Assembly: GCA_945871415.1 (NCBI GenBank)
Contig: CAMBWG010000004.1
Coordinates: 1-19,078 of the forward strand
DNA length: 19,078 nt
Direction: 5' to 3'
Origin: an uncultured Desulfovibrio sp.
GTDB lineage: Bacteria; Desulfobacterota; Desulfovibrionia; Desulfovibrionales; Desulfovibrionaceae
Shown: piece after piece, positions 1 through 9,606 of the stretch
Layout of the letters: each line of letters opens with the position of its first letter
How positions within the stretch are numbered: position 1 is the stretch's first letter
Notes under the pieces: model-generated
What the model saw: only the letters and a program-made list of their open reading frames with translations
The model's database searches: none
Told to the model about the DNA's origin: nothing
Position numbers and translations under genes: made by a program

Positions 1-99
1 CGCCGCCCGGCCCGAAGTGAGCGGAAAAACCGCGCTTTTTCCGCGAAACGACAGGTCGTATGGTTTGAAACGCAACGCGTTTCAAACTGAAAATGCTCT
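1..99 (-). repeat. Interspersed palindromic element, copy 1 (cut by window edge)
   Basis: This is the first of nine related elements. I define the forward direction as starting AGAGCATTTTCAGTTTGAAACGC-like; this copy reads backwards and ends in GCTCT at 95-99. Two hairpins are visible: GCGGAAAAA/TTTTTCCGC (20-43) and a perfect 11-bp stem GTTTGAAACGC/GCGTTTCAAAC around the loop AAC (63-87). The GC-rich distal part lies beyond the window start. It sits about 110 bp upstream of the adenylation gene, probably just after a preceding gene outside the window. Confidence 0.85.
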
Positions 100-208
100 G
101 GAGATTGATATGCGGGACAGGCGCGGGAGCATTGTCTGCAATATTCTCCGCGTGAGCGGCGGGGGACTGCGCCGCGCCGTATGAATTTTTTACCATCGCC
201 AGGTAGTC

Positions 209-1753
209 ATGCATCATTACAACCTTGGAACTCTCTGTGATGAAGCGGCGGCCCGCTGGGGGCAGAACGTTGCTCTGCGTTATGCCGACGGTCAGTACAC
301 CTATGGCCGGCTGACCGATATTGCCCGTCGTCTGGCAGCGCTGCTGATGCGGAATGGCTGTGAGCGCGGCGATGTCATTGCCATCGCTCATAACAAGCAT
401 CCTCTGTCGTATGCGCTGATGCTGGCGGCGCTGCGCCTTGGCGTTCCGTACGTGATTATCGACGCGGCATCGCCCCTGGCCCGTACAGCGAAGATCATGA
501 CTACGGCCCAACCGCGTCTGCTTTTTTATGATGACGCCCGCTATGAAGATGCGATGCGCCGTCTGGCCGAAGAGTGCGGTCTGCCCTGTCTTTTTCTTGA
601 CGAGGCGGCATTGCCGGAAAGCGACGCCGGGCTTCTGGAGGAACTGCATACCCGCGCCCGGGATGTGGACGGCTCCACTCTGGCCTATATCATGTTTACC
701 TCCGGCTCTACGGGCATGCCCAAGGGCGTGGCGGTGACGCATCAGAATATTTTGCACTTCATCCAATGGGGGGCGAGCTGTTTTGATGTGTGCGAAAAAG
801 ATATTTTCGCCAATCTCAGCCCCATGTATTTTGACAATTCCGTCTTTGATTTCTATATCGCTCTCTTTTCCGGGGCCTCCCTGGCTCCGGTGCCTCGCGA
901 GCTGCTGACCAGCCCCTATGAGCTTGTGGCGCATGTGGGAAAAATGGCCTGCACAGTCTGGTTTTCCGTGCCTTCGCTGCTCATCTATGTCATGGCCATG
1001 AAAGCCATGCAGCCGCGCTTTCTGCCGGCCCTGCGCTCCATTTCTTTTGGCGGCGAGGGCTACCCCAAGGCGGAACTGAAAAAGCTCTATGATCTTTTTT
1101 CGCCGCAGGCGCGCATCGTCAATGTCTATGGTCCAACGGAATGTACCTGCATTTGCAGCGCATACCGGCTGAGCGATGCGGATTTTACGGATCTGAAAGG
1201 CCTGCCGCCCCTGGGATGTCTGAATCAGAATTTCGATTATTTTATTGAAAGTGCGGACGGCGGCAGGGGAACGGAAGGCGAGCTTGTGCTGGTGGGGCCC
1301 AATGTGTCGGCGGGCTATTTTAATGACCCGGAGCGCACGGCGGCGGCGTTTCTGACTCTGACTGAACCCCGGCGCTTTATGAAGCGCGCCTACCGTACGG
1401 GTGATCTTGTCTGTGAAGCAGACGGGAAGCTCTATTTTCAGGGCCGCAAGGATAATCAGATTAAGCATATGGGCTACCGCATCGAGCTGGAAGAAATTGA
1501 AAGCGGTCTCATGCGGCTGCCTGGCGTAAGCCAGGCGGCGGCGGTCTATCTCCGACAGACTGAGGCCTACGGCAAAATCTTCGGCTTCGTCGCCTATGAG
1601 GGAGAGGAAGACGACAAAACTCTGTTGCATCGCCTGGGGGAAATCCTGCCCTCCTATATGATTCCGAGTCGCCTGATCCTCATGAAGGCTTTGCCCAAAA
1701 ACGCCAATGGCAAGGTAGACCGCCAGGCGCTGAAAACCTGGGCCGTCCGCTGA
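209..1753 (+). CDS. Stand-alone amino-acid adenylating enzyme (AMP-binding, DltA/NRPS A-domain type)
   Basis: A 514-residue protein of the ANL adenylate-forming superfamily, close in length to DltA. It should activate a carboxylic acid, most likely an amino acid, with ATP and transfer it to a carrier-protein thiol. Core motifs in order: phosphate loop FTSGSTGMPKG (163-173), FDNS (208-211, A4 region), VYGPTE (306-311), YRTGD (395-399), the hinge region with GRKDNQIKHMGYRIEL (412-427) and the C-terminal catalytic lysine in NANGKVDR (K502). No carrier or condensation domain is fused to it or present in the window. ATG 209 follows an AGG (201-203). Its TGA overlaps the ATG of the GtrA gene (TGATG), so the two are translationally coupled. 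The position beside sugar-nucleotide and glycosyltransferase genes suggests aminoacylation of a glycan or lipid carrier; the substrate is not assignable. It is not an acyl-CoA synthetase like the Acs further along. Confidence 0.85.
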   Translation: MHHYNLGTLCDEAAARWGQNVALRYADGQYTYGRLTDIARRLAALLMRNGCERGDVIAIAHNKHPLSYALMLAALRLGVPYVIIDAASPLARTAKIMTTAQPRLLFYDDARYEDAMRRLAEECGLPCLFLDEAALPESDAGLLEELHTRARDVDGSTLAYIMFTSGSTGMPKGVAVTHQNILHFIQWGASCFDVCEKDIFANLSPMYFDNSVFDFYIALFSGASLAPVPRELLTSPYELVAHVGKMACTVWFSVPSLLIYVMAMKAMQPRFLPALRSISFGGEGYPKAELKKLYDLFSPQARIVNVYGPTECTCICSAYRLSDADFTDLKGLPPLGCLNQNFDYFIESADGGRGTEGELVLVGPNVSAGYFNDPERTAAAFLTLTEPRRFMKRAYRTGDLVCEADGKLYFQGRKDNQIKHMGYRIELEEIESGLMRLPGVSQAAAVYLRQTEAYGKIFGFVAYEGEEDDKTLLHRLGEILPSYMIPSRLILMKALPKNANGKVDRQALKTWAVR

Positions 1754-2199
1754 TGCCGAAAATGCCCTTTCCCATGAAACAACTGCTGTACCGCCTGTCG
1801 GGGGGACGCTCCCTGCGTCAGGTTATCCGTTACGGCATTGTGGGCGTTGTCCAGAATGCCGTGGGCTACGGCATTTATCTTTTCTTCACCTGGCTGGGCG
1901 CGGACCCCAAGCTGGTCGTGAGTATAGCCTATCCGATTGGCATCCTGATTTCTTTTTTGGGCAATAAAAAATACACATTTGGCCATAAAGGCGGCATTGC
2001 AGGCTCGGGAGGGCGGTTTTTACTGGCTCAGGCCTGCAGCTGCGGCATCAATCTGGGCATGCTTGCCATTGGGGTGGACTGGCTCGGCTATCCGCATCAG
2101 CTTGTGCAGCTCGCAGCCATCTTCGTCTGTGCCGTCTTTCTGTTTCTGGCTCTCAAATTTTATGTGTTTGCGGTCCGGTCCGTGCCGGCCCAGCAATAG
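1753..2199 (+). CDS. GtrA-family membrane protein (polyprenyl-linked sugar translocation)
   Basis: A 148-residue protein with four predicted membrane helices (about 25-46, 53-71, 88-108, 114-138). It shows the typical GtrA features RYGIVGVVQN near the N-terminus, SFLGNKKYTF after helix 2 and ALKFYVF at the end of helix 4. Family members are thought to help flip polyprenyl-phosphate-linked monosaccharides across the inner membrane for periplasmic GT-C glycosyltransferases, which suits the GT-C gene downstream. ATG 1753 overlaps the preceding stop by one base. Its TAG stop (2197-2199) is partly formed by the first bases of repeat copy 2, so the native C-terminus may have been altered by that element. 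Confidence 0.85.
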   Translation: MPKMPFPMKQLLYRLSGGRSLRQVIRYGIVGVVQNAVGYGIYLFFTWLGADPKLVVSIAYPIGILISFLGNKKYTFGHKGGIAGSGGRFLLAQACSCGINLGMLAIGVDWLGYPHQLVQLAAIFVCAVFLFLALKFYVFAVRSVPAQQ

Positions 2200-2342
2200 A
2201 GCGTTTTATCTCTGAAAAAGGTGAAACGCGAGGCGGGGCACAGCGCCGTCCGATCCGAACTTGGCGGAAAAATACGTTTTTCCCATGAAACAACAGGCCG
2301 TATGGTTTGAAACGCTCAGCGTTTCAAACTGAAAATGCTCTA
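2198..2342 (-). repeat. Interspersed palindromic element, copy 2
   Basis: A complete 145-bp copy in reverse orientation filling most of the gap between the GtrA and aminotransferase genes. It begins AGAGCG inside the GtrA stop codon and ends GCTCTA, so both ends carry TA next to GAGC/GCTC. The stem GTTTGAAACGC/GCGTTTCAAAC (loop TCA) is perfect. The central A/T-rich hairpin is degraded here compared with copies 1 and 7. Confidence 0.9.
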
Positions 2343-2365
2343 GTCTATAAACCGGAGGCCGTCAC

Positions 2366-3504
2366 ATGTCTGAACATATTCCTTTCAACCGGCCGCACAT
2401 GACCGGCAAAGAACTTTATTATATTGCCGAAGCCCACTTTAACGGCAAACTGGCCGGCGACGGCCCGTATACCAGGCGCTGCCATCACTGGCTGGAAAAA
2501 CTGAGCGGATGCCGTAAGGCGCTGCTTACTCATTCCTGCACCGCGGCTCTGGAAATGCAGGCCCTGCTGCTGGATATTCAGCCCGGCGATGAAGTCATCA
2601 TGCCGTCCTATACGTTCGTATCCACAGCCAATGCCGTAGTTTTGCGCGGCGGTGTGCCCGTGTTTGTGGACATTCGCGAGGATACGCTGAATATAGATGA
2701 AAGCCTTATTGAGGAAGCCGTTACGCCGCGCACCCGCGCCATCGCGCCCGTGCATTATGCGGGCGTGGGCTGCGAGATGGACGTCATCATGGATATAGCG
2801 CAGCGCCACGGTCTCAAAGTTGTGGAGGATGCGGCGCAGGGCTTCATGTCCACCTACAAGGGACGGGCTCTGGGCAGTATCGGCCATCTGGGCGCGTACA
2901 GTTTTCATGAAACTAAAAACGTCATTTCCGGCGAGGGCGGCGCGCTGCTGGTCAATGATCCTGATCTTGTGCAGCGGGCTGAGATTATTCGGGAAAAAGG
3001 CACGGACCGCAGCCGTTTCTTCCGGGGGAAGTGGATAAATACACCTGGCAGGAGGCGGGATCTTCCTATCTGCCGGGCGAGCTCATTGCCGCTTTTTTGT
3101 GGGCGCAGCTGGAAGAAGCCGGCGAAATTACTGAAAACCGTATGGCCTGCTGGCGGCGTTATCATGAGATGCTGGAGCCTCTGGAGCGGGAAGGAGTCCT
3201 GCGCAGGCCGTCGATTCCGTCCCATTGCCGCCATAACGCGCATATGTACTATATTCTGCTTGCGCCGGACATTGACCGGCAGCCGGTGCTGAATGAGCTC
3301 AAAAAGCAGGGTATTGATGCCGTGTTTCACTATGTGCCTCTGCATTCCGCGCCTGCCGGGCGGCGTTACGGCCGCGTGCATGGCGCCATGAACCGGACCG
3401 ACAGTCTGTCGGCGCGTCTGATTCGTCTTCCTCTCTGGTATGGCATGGCGCGTGCCGCTCAGGAGAAGACTGTGGAAACGCTCCGTGCGGCACTGCACCG
3501 TTAA
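2366..3504 (+). pseudogene. wecE: WecE/RffA-type dTDP-4-keto-6-deoxyglucose aminotransferase, split by a frameshift
   Basis: DegT/DnrJ/EryC1 family PLP enzyme that strongly resembles WecE, which converts dTDP-4-keto-6-deoxyglucose to the 4-amino sugar dTDP-Fuc4N. The N-terminal part is intact to about residue 221, with GDEVIMPSYTFVSTANA (74-90), VVEDAAQG (152-159) and the PLP lysine K184 in SFHETKN. The homologous C-terminal half (DKYTWQEAGSSYLPGE onward to the stop at 3502-3504) is in the -1 frame from 3031. The switch lies at the run GGGGG (3024-3028); six Gs would restore FFRGEVDKYTW and give a product of about 379 residues, normal for the family. As read, the first frame ends at 3292 after about 85 unrelated residues (308 in total). 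ATG 2366 has a clear GGAGG (2354-2358). Causes could be a real mutation, phase variation in the G-run or a base-calling error; all else looks functional. Confidence 0.85.
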
Positions 3505-3508
3505 TCCC

Positions 3509-5248
3509 ATGACACAGAACAGAGCTTATTTTTCCGAGGCAGGTCAAAGGGGTTCCCCCGAGAACCAGCAGGACTGCTGGCTTCGCGCGCGGGGATGGGG
3601 CCTGCTGGCGGTGCTGGTCAGCACGGTGTACCCCAGAGTCCTTTCTCTGGGCGATTTCCCGTGCATGGATGAGGGCTTTTATGCGTACTGGGCCCAGTTC
3701 GTCCATCAGAGTCTGGCTCAGGGGCAGGGGCTGCCCGACACCGGGGGCTTCATGCTCTATCCCCTGCTGCTTTCCTGGCTCTGCGCTTTGCCGGGGAATA
3801 TGATCATCTGGCTGCGCCTGGCGGATATGCTGATGGCCGCCTGGGCCGGATGGCTGTTCTGCCGCCTTCTGGTGCGGGAAAGCCGGAGCGTTGAGGGGGG
3901 CGTGCTGCTGGCGCTGTTTTTTCTCTCAGCCATGAATGCGCCGGTAGTCATCGATGCCGGATTTAAAAACAGCATTTTTGCCGCATATGTTCCCCTGTTT
4001 CTGGCCGTGGAGCTGGTACGGGAGCAGGACGCGCGCAGCCCGCGCTGGTTTTTTGCGGGCGTGCTGACCGCCCTGGGCGTTTTATTGCGCGAACCTTTTG
4101 CCGTTTTTGCCGTGGCGGGAGCCGCGGCCGTCTGGGCTGGGCGCGGGCCTCAGGCGCTCTGGCGCTATGTTGCCGGCGGATGCCTTGGCGGGATGCTGGT
4201 GCTGGCTCTGGTTGGTTTCCTGCGTGGCGGCGTGGCCGAACTGATTCAGGCCTATGTTCAGGCCGGGGCCGTTTATGGAGCGGAAGCAGGGCGTACCTGG
4301 TACAATTTCACCAGATACGGAATGGAATTTCTGCTTATGTTCGGGCCTCTGCTGCTCCTGACAGCCGTCGCGGTAGTGGTTTTGTTGTATCAAATGTCCT
4401 GGGCTACGTACGGAAGGGCCTTGTTCTGGCTGATTCTGGCGCTTCTGCCTCTGCTGGAACCTCTGAGCAAACTTGGATTTGTGTACCACTTTGCGGTTGT
4501 TCTGCCGGGATGCGCGGGTCTGTGCGCCCTTGCCTGGAGTAAAATCCCGCCTCTTTTTCCCCTGCTGGAACGCCTGGGCAAATTGGGATGCGTCGTCGTT
4601 CACCGTCTTGCGGTTGCTCTGCCGGGGTGTGCAGGTAGGGGGGCCCGTGCCTGGAGCAAGATTGCGCCTGTCTGTTCTCGTCTGCGGGGGGAGCGGGGTG
4701 TAAAAGCACTTTTTTTGGCGATGTTCGCCTTCCTCGTCTTGACCGAGAGCGGACAGGCGCGGATGACGCTGGATACGCTGCGGGCTTTTCCTTCTTCCGG
4801 CTGGCCGGAGAAGTATGTTCCGAAGTCCAATACGCTGCTGGCGGGCAATGCTATTCGCGCGGTTCTTCCTCCCGGCGGAAGCCTGTGCATCAGCGGTTTC
4901 ATGTTCTTTCTTTATCCTGTGACCGGCGCGCTGCCTCCCAGCCCGGCCATGGGGGACCTGAGCCGTACCTTCATTTTTTCAGGGTATGATCCGGCCCGCT
5001 TTGAAAATACGTTGCGTAAGGATCCTCCGGATGTGCTGGTCATTGCCAAAGCTCAGGGCGAGCATTCGGCAGTTTTTACGAAAGAGTTGCAAGATGTTGT
5101 GGAAAAGAGCGGTCTGTATGTCCGCGCGGCTGAAATTCCTGTAGACGGAGAAAAAAATTACGGCTGGATCGGCTGTACTGTGTATCGCCGGGCGCTGCCT
5201 CTTCCTGCAGGGCAAACGCAGCCGCATATTGGGGAGATTGCCGGGTAG
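3509..5248 (+). CDS. GT-C-type (PMT/ArnT-like) membrane glycosyltransferase with internal duplication
   Basis: A 579-residue polytopic membrane protein. After a soluble N-terminus of about 30 residues comes a hydrophobic segment and then MDEGFYAYW, with D54-E55 in the first periplasmic loop as in PMT_2/GT39/ArnT-like GT-C enzymes that use polyprenyl-phosphate sugars. Many hydrophobic helices follow, then a soluble C-terminal domain from about residue 430. Residues 314-350 and 351-389 are a tandem duplication. ATG 3509 is chosen because it lies 4 bases after the aminotransferase stop; a start at 3440 would overlap that gene by 65 bases with no support. No Shine-Dalgarno is evident, so translation probably depends on coupling. 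If coupled, the frameshift in the upstream gene could lower its expression. The sugar and acceptor are unknown. Confidence 0.75.
   Translation: MTQNRAYFSEAGQRGSPENQQDCWLRARGWGLLAVLVSTVYPRVLSLGDFPCMDEGFYAYWAQFVHQSLAQGQGLPDTGGFMLYPLLLSWLCALPGNMIIWLRLADMLMAAWAGWLFCRLLVRESRSVEGGVLLALFFLSAMNAPVVIDAGFKNSIFAAYVPLFLAVELVREQDARSPRWFFAGVLTALGVLLREPFAVFAVAGAAAVWAGRGPQALWRYVAGGCLGGMLVLALVGFLRGGVAELIQAYVQAGAVYGAEAGRTWYNFTRYGMEFLLMFGPLLLLTAVAVVVLLYQMSWATYGRALFWLILALLPLLEPLSKLGFVYHFAVVLPGCAGLCALAWSKIPPLFPLLERLGKLGCVVVHRLAVALPGCAGRGARAWSKIAPVCSRLRGERGVKALFLAMFAFLVLTESGQARMTLDTLRAFPSSGWPEKYVPKSNTLLAGNAIRAVLPPGGSLCISGFMFFLYPVTGALPPSPAMGDLSRTFIFSGYDPARFENTLRKDPPDVLVIAKAQGEHSAVFTKELQDVVEKSGLYVRAAEIPVDGEKNYGWIGCTVYRRALPLPAGQTQPHIGEIAG
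4448..4675 (+). repeat. In-frame tandem duplication inside the GT-C gene
   Basis: Unit 1 (4448-4558, 37 codons) and unit 2 (4559-4675, 39 codons) share PLLE.L.KLG, then AV.LPGCAG, then AWSKI at matching positions. They also share DNA stretches such as CTGCTGGAAC and TTGCGGTTG. Unit 2 is two codons longer and less hydrophobic, with extra arginines. It looks like a diverged duplication of the F-x-Y-H-F...LPG membrane segment that is normally present once in GT-C proteins. Confidence 0.8.
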
Positions 5249-5272
5249 GGGCATTCCTTTGTCCATGCGCCT

Positions 5273-5412
5273 GGAGCTTTTTTGAAAAAGATGAAATGCG
5301 AGGCGGCGGCATAGCGCCGTCCGGCCAAAAGTGAGCGGAAAAGCTCGCCTTTCCCGCGAAACGACAGGCCGTATGGTTTGAAATGCGAAGCATTTCAAAC
5401 TGAAAATGCTCC
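5273..5412 (-). repeat. Interspersed palindromic element, copy 3
   Basis: A complete copy of about 140 bp in reverse orientation, bounded by GGAGC and GCTCC; the matching ends extend outwards as CTGGAGC/GCTCCAG. The main stem reads GTTTGAAATGC/GCATTTCAAAC (reading from 5379 in the + direction, loop GAA). Relative to other copies (ACGC/GCGT), both arms have changed together, which is a compensating change. It starts 24 bp after the GT-C stop codon. Confidence 0.9.
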
Positions 5413-5427
5413 AGTATCTCTTTGAAG

Positions 5428-5463
5428 GCAGAGGCCCATGCGTTAAGCATGGGCCTCTGCTTT
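5428..5463 (+). terminator. Hairpin terminator of the glycan cluster (+)
   Basis: A perfect 14-bp stem GCAGAGGCCCATGC/GCATGGGCCTCTGC (5428-5441 and 5447-5460) with loop GTTAA, followed by TTTCGTCTT. The T-run is short, but the stem is very stable and lies after the last + gene of the cluster. Confidence 0.7.
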
Positions 5464-5484
5464 CGTCTTCAGACCTGTCGAAGT

Positions 5485-5518
5485 AAAAAATGCGGGGGAA
5501 GGAACATCCTTCCCCCGC
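5485..5518 (-). terminator. Rho-independent terminator of acs (-)
   Basis: A perfect 12-bp stem GCGGGGGAAGGA/TCCTTCCCCCGC (5492-5503 and 5507-5518) with a 3-base loop. Read on the minus strand it is followed by a T-run (AAAAAA at 5485-5490 on the + strand). It lies about 170 bp after the acs stop codon, with repeat copy 4 between. A weaker GTCGGG/CCCGAC hairpin is at 5562-5589. Confidence 0.8.
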
Positions 5519-5611
5519 GAACCACTGTGGAGGTCGGCGTTGCAGGGCTCGGACGCGCGCTGTCGGGATTAAGCCGGCGCGCGCCCGACAAGAGGAGGAA
5601 GAGCGGCCTTT

Positions 5612-5689
5612 GGAACATGTTCAGTTTGAAACGCTTCGCGTTTCAAACCATACGGCCTGCCGTTTTGTCTTTTTCAAAGGCAGAGTACT

Positions 5690-5691
<2 letters not shown>
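5612..5691 (+). repeat. Interspersed palindromic element, copy 4 (internally deleted)
   Basis: An 80-bp forward-orientation copy. It keeps the first hairpin GTTTGAAACGC/GCGTTTCAAAC (loop TTC) and the distal TTTTTCAAAGGCAG end but lacks the central hairpin and the GC-rich stem. The join falls at CGTTT, a short word found on both sides of the lost segment in full copies, so the loss can be explained by deletion between direct repeats. Its last bases, read on the minus strand, form the TAG stop of acs. Confidence 0.85.
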
Positions 5692-7756
<2,065 letters not shown>

Positions 7757-8025
7757 CCTTTCTGCTCCTTCTCTGCTGAAATATGCCGGATATGGCGTGA
7801 ACATGCCGCCATTCTATCGGGGTAGCGGCTTTGCCCGTGTGCGTCAAGGACCCTTCTGTTGTTTGTGCTTTCAGTCATCGTTGTGCCTTTTTTCTTTAAT
7901 AAATTTGACGGGCTTTATAATCCTAACAATTTCATGTGAATAGCTTTTTGTGCTTTTTTTCTCAATATGCCCGTTCGGCAGGAAAAAATTTTTTTCAATG
8001 GAAACGACCGCTTCCGGAGAGTCTT
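7757..8025 (-). promoter_or_regulatory. AT-rich upstream region of acs
   Basis: About 270 bp with no gene. It is markedly more AT-rich than its surroundings, especially 7885-8000, with the A/T palindrome AAAAAATTTTTT near 7983. On the minus strand there is TTGACG at 7844-7849 but no good -10 box at 16-18 bp. An ATTATAAAG stretch near 7913-7921 is another possible -10. The acs promoter most likely lies here; the exact boxes cannot be fixed. No sigma-54 GG-N10-GC match was seen. Confidence 0.4.
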
Positions 8026-8169
8026 GGAGCATTTTCAGCTTGAAATGCCGTGCGATTCAAACCATACGTCCAGGCGTTTCGTGGAAAAAGCACGGTTTTG
8101 CGCGAAACGACTGGACGGGCGGGGCTGTCCGCCGCCTCGCGTTTTACCTTTTCAAAGGCAACACGCTCT
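8026..8169 (+). repeat. Interspersed palindromic element, copy 5 (long central palindrome)
   Basis: A 144-bp forward copy bounded by GGAGC and GCTCT. The first hairpin is partly broken (TTGAAATGC/GCGATTCAA). Instead, the centre forms a 15-bp stem with one mismatch, CGTCCAGGCGTTTCG (8067-8081) against CGAAACGACTGGACG (8103-8117), that other copies do not have. It lies between the symporter terminator and acs. Confidence 0.88.
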
Positions 8170-8182
8170 GGAAACCCGGCGT

Positions 8183-8213
8183 AAAAAAAGCCCCCGGCGG
8201 GGATGCCGGGGGC
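8183..8213 (-). terminator. Rho-independent terminator of the symporter gene (-)
   Basis: Read on the minus strand: stem GCCCCCGGC/GCCGGGGGC (9 bp, 6-base loop) followed at once by seven Ts (AAAAAAA at 8183-8189 on the + strand). It starts about 29 bp after the symporter stop codon. A textbook intrinsic terminator. Confidence 0.92.
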
Positions 8214-8241
8214 CAGGTACAGGCAGTCGTACTGCGGGGCC

Positions 8242-9606
8242 TTACTTCCTGAACTGGGCCAGCTTCTGCTCAAAATCCTGAAGCGAATTGCCCACGATCT
8301 TGTGCAGCGCCAGCAGGGCGATCAGGTTGGGGATAACCATCAGGCCGTTGAAGAGGTCGGCCAGGGCCCAGACGAGATCGACCTTCAGGGTCGCGCCGAC
8401 GACGATGAAGGCGCAGACGATGAGACGGTAGGGCAGGAGGCCGCCGTCGCCGAACAGGAAGCGCACATTCTGTTCGCCGAAGAAATACCAGCCGATAATG
8501 GTGGAGTAGGCGAAGAAGAAGAGGCAGATGGCGACAAAGCTCATGCCAAAGCTGCCAAGACCGAGGTTGTAGGCCTTCTGGGTGAGTTCGATACCGGTGG
8601 TCTGGTAGTCCAGCACGCCCGTAACGAGAATGACGATACCGGTAAAGGTAACGATCAGCACGGTGGTGAAGACACCAAAGATGGCGACAAGGCCCTGTTC
8701 GGCGGGATGTTCCACCTTGGCGATGGCATGGGCGTGCGGGGTGGAGCCCATACCGGCTTCATTGGAGAACAGGCCGCGCGCCACGCCGAACTGCATGGCC
8801 TTGGCCACGGTAAGACCGAGCGCGCCGCCCGCGACGGCCTGCGGATTGAAGGCTGCGGTAAAGATGAGCTTGAAGGCCGGGATAATCTGGCCGGCGTTGC
8901 TCAGGATGACATAGGTGCCGCCCAGCAGATAGATGGCGGCCATGAAGGGAACGATCTTCTCGGTCACGCTGGCAAGACGGCCCACGCCGCCGAAGAAGAC
9001 GATGCCCGCCAGAATGGCCGTGGCGATGCCGGAGACGATGAGCGGGATGCTGAAGGCGGTCTGCATGCCCTGAGAAATGGAGTTGGACTGCACCATGTTG
9101 CCGATGCAGCCGAGGGCAATGATGATGGCGATGGAGAAGAAGACGGCCAGGGGCTTGAACTTGGGACCCAGACCCTTGGTGATGTAGTAGGCGGGGCCGC
9201 CGACCACATGACCGTGTTCGTCGGTGCCCTTGAAGGTCTGCGCCAGCACGGCTTCCGCAAAGATGGTGGCCATGCCGAAGAAGGCGGCGACCCAGAGCCA
9301 GAAGAGCGCGCCGGGACCGCCGGAAACCAGTGCCGTTGCCGTGCCGGCGACGTTGCCCGTGCCTACCTGCGCGGCCACGGCTGTGGCCAGCGCCTGAAAG
9401 GAGCTCATGCCGGTCTTGTCGGCCTTCTTGCCGAAGAGGGTGGCGCCGCCGAACAGGTAACGGGCCGCAAGGCCGAACTGACGAACCTGAACGAAGCGCA
9501 GCTTGAAGGTGTAGAAAATGCCGGTACCGCACAACAGGGGAATAAGAACGAATACCCCCCATAGGACGCTGTTGATATCACCGACCAGCGAATTGAGAAA
9601 CTCCAT
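8242..9606 (-). CDS. Alanine/glycine:cation symporter (AGCS family, AlsT/DagA-like)
   Basis: A 454-residue inner-membrane transporter with about 10-11 hydrophobic helices, expected to import alanine or glycine with Na+ (or H+). Family signatures are clear: QVGTGNVAGTATALVSGGPG near residue 80-100, GGPAYYITKGLG, and the AGCS motif GLFSNEAGMGSTPHAHA near residue 285. Length is typical. ATG 9606 has a perfect AGGAGG (9614-9619) 7 bases upstream. It is monocistronic, with a strong terminator at 8183-8213. The amino acid transported is inferred from family only. Confidence 0.92.
   Translation of the reverse strand: MEFLNSLVGDINSVLWGVFVLIPLLCGTGIFYTFKLRFVQVRQFGLAARYLFGGATLFGKKADKTGMSSFQALATAVAAQVGTGNVAGTATALVSGGPGALFWLWVAAFFGMATIFAEAVLAQTFKGTDEHGHVVGGPAYYITKGLGPKFKPLAVFFSIAIIIALGCIGNMVQSNSISQGMQTAFSIPLIVSGIATAILAGIVFFGGVGRLASVTEKIVPFMAAIYLLGGTYVILSNAGQIIPAFKLIFTAAFNPQAVAGGALGLTVAKAMQFGVARGLFSNEAGMGSTPHAHAIAKVEHPAEQGLVAIFGVFTTVLIVTFTGIVILVTGVLDYQTTGIELTQKAYNLGLGSFGMSFVAICLFFFAYSTIIGWYFFGEQNVRFLFGDGGLLPYRLIVCAFIVVGATLKVDLVWALADLFNGLMVIPNLIALLALHKIVGNSLQDFEQKLAQFRK

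Noticed and set aside
3020..3036. Programmed -1 ribosomal frameshifting in wecE
   Set aside because: CGG-GGG-AAG is not a good slippery heptamer and no stimulating structure is obvious; a one-base deletion or read error in the G-run is simpler.
3440..3508. Earlier start for the GT-C gene at 3440
   Set aside because: It would overlap wecE by 65 bases and add a basic stretch unlike membrane-protein N-termini of the family; ATG 3509 follows the wecE stop by 4 bases.
8203..9564. A 453-codon open frame on + opposite the symporter
   Set aside because: The translation is a Gly/Glu/Asp/His-rich shadow of a membrane protein; the minus strand has clear AGCS motifs and AGGAGG.
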